Shown here: positions 63,658-64,000 of the stretch, piece by piece | How positions within the stretch are numbered: position 1 is the first letter of the stretch | Layout of the letters: the number at the start of each line of letters is the position of its first letter | Origin: Flavobacteriaceae bacterium UBA980 | GTDB lineage: Bacteria > Bacteroidota > Bacteroidia > Flavobacteriales > Flavobacteriaceae | NCBI GenBank assembly: GCA_002292265.1 | Contig: DBBQ01000015.1 | Location: forward strand, 62,001-126,000 | Length of the DNA stretch: 64,000 nucleotides | Direction: 5' to 3' | Notes under the pieces: generated by a model | Databases searched by the model: none | Told to the model about the DNA's origin: nothing | What the model saw: only the letters and a program-made list of their open reading frames with translations | Program-made: the position numbers and the translations under genes

Positions 63658-64000
63658 CTAATCTCCTTGTGAATGCTCTAATAGAATTTGTTCAATCTTC
63701 GTAGCTGCAACTTTTTTAATGGTTAAGGTATTGGGTGGAATTTGGATTTGTTGTCCTTTCTTTGGGATTTCGCCAATATGGTATGCAATTAGACCACCTA
63801 AGGTTTCGTAAAACTCACTTTCTGGAAGTGAGAGGTTGTATTTTTGATTTAAATAGTCGACTTCCAAACGCGCAGAAAAATCAAATGTGGTTTCATCCAA
63901 TTGTGTTTCAATATGAGCCACCGTGTCAAATTCATCTTCAATTTCTCCAAAGAGCTCTTCCACTATGTCTTCTACTGTCAATATTCCTGAAATCCCCCCG
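63658..64000 (-). CDS. CorC/CNNM-type protein, C-terminal part (runs off the right edge)
   Basis: The gene enters from beyond the window, so only its last 113 codons are seen. The visible start of the fragment, GGISGILTVEDIVEELFGEIEDEFD (in part), is the end of the second CBS domain found in CorC/HlyC/CNNM proteins. The rest (about 85 residues) is the CorC_HlyC transporter-associated domain with ETLGGLIAYHIGEIP. These membrane proteins are linked to magnesium or cobalt export, and in Bacteroidota are sometimes named GldE when near gliding genes. The full identity needs the next window. Confidence 0.9.
   Translation of the reverse strand, partial: GGISGILTVEDIVEELFGEIEDEFDTVAHIETQLDETTFDFSARLEVDYLNQKYNLSLPESEFYETLGGLIAYHIGEIPKKGQQIQIPPNTLTIKKVAATKIEQILLEHSQGD

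Overview
The window is a chromosomal segment of a member of the Bacteroidota, almost certainly a Flavobacteriaceae species. The main reasons are a contiguous gldK-gldL-gldM-gldN block (core of the type IX secretion/gliding motor), promoters of the Bacteroidota type (-7 element TAnnTTTG, occasionally with a -33 TTG), a TonB receptor with a carboxypeptidase-like N-terminal domain, a NagB-PIG-L fusion, a class II HMG-CoA reductase beside a GYDIA-type GHMP kinase, an HYC_CC_PP family protein and a DUF3078 protein. The DNA is AT-rich and gene-dense. I see no rRNA, tRNA, CRISPR array, insertion sequence or prophage.

Layout. 0-10 kb: small proteins, a DedA-like membrane protein, a methyltransferase, an SDR oxidoreductase, a DUF3078 protein, an overlapping serine hydrolase/D-Ala-D-Ala dipeptidase pair, a DASS anion transporter, and an M20 amidohydrolase with an NTF2-like partner. 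10-22 kb (mostly minus strand): NagB-PIG-L fusion, a DUF6503-like lipoprotein, trxB, an ABC-F ATPase with an FAD oxidoreductase, and the gldKLMN operon closed by a hairpin terminator. 22-25.5 kb: topA overlapping an arginase-fold protein with a damaged metal site. 25.6-30.5 kb: a sulfur module (Crp/Fnr regulator, SulP transporter, metallo-beta-lactamase-rhodanese fusion, two YeeE/YedE half-transporters). A GTAAC-N4-GTTAC palindrome sits about 41 bases before the predicted start of transcription of the transporter genes.

30.6-37 kb: a plus-strand run miaB, sigma-54-type activator, lptE, TPR-like protein, secG, groES, groEL, with a sigma-54-like motif before groES and a terminator after groEL. 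37-41.3 kb: a frameshifted membrane protein gene, then a minus-strand metal-handling cluster (HMA protein, TonB receptor, HYC_CC_PP protein, HMA-MauE protein). 41.4-49 kb: an fRMsr-like GAF protein, purH and the elongasome operon mreB-mreC-mreD-mrdA-rodA. 49-58.4 kb: an oligopeptide-type ABC permease, a tail-specific protease, surE, a small membrane protein, lpxB, a heavily damaged comEC, a thioredoxin-like protein and a POT peptide transporter. 58.8-64 kb: mevalonate-pathway genes, a small hypothetical protein, a PpiD-like chaperone and the end of a CorC/CNNM-type protein running off the right edge.

Most of the window is ordinary core genome for envelope growth, lipid A and outer-membrane biogenesis, protein export/folding and isoprenoid synthesis. 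I do not see a clearly new multi-gene system. The observations most worth following up are the degraded comEC (three in-frame stops and two single-base frameshifts), the regulator plus palindrome of the sulfur module, the sigma-54-like site before groESL with an activator lacking a sensor domain nearby, the arginase-like protein missing metal ligands beside topA/gldK, and the cysteine-rich metal cluster.
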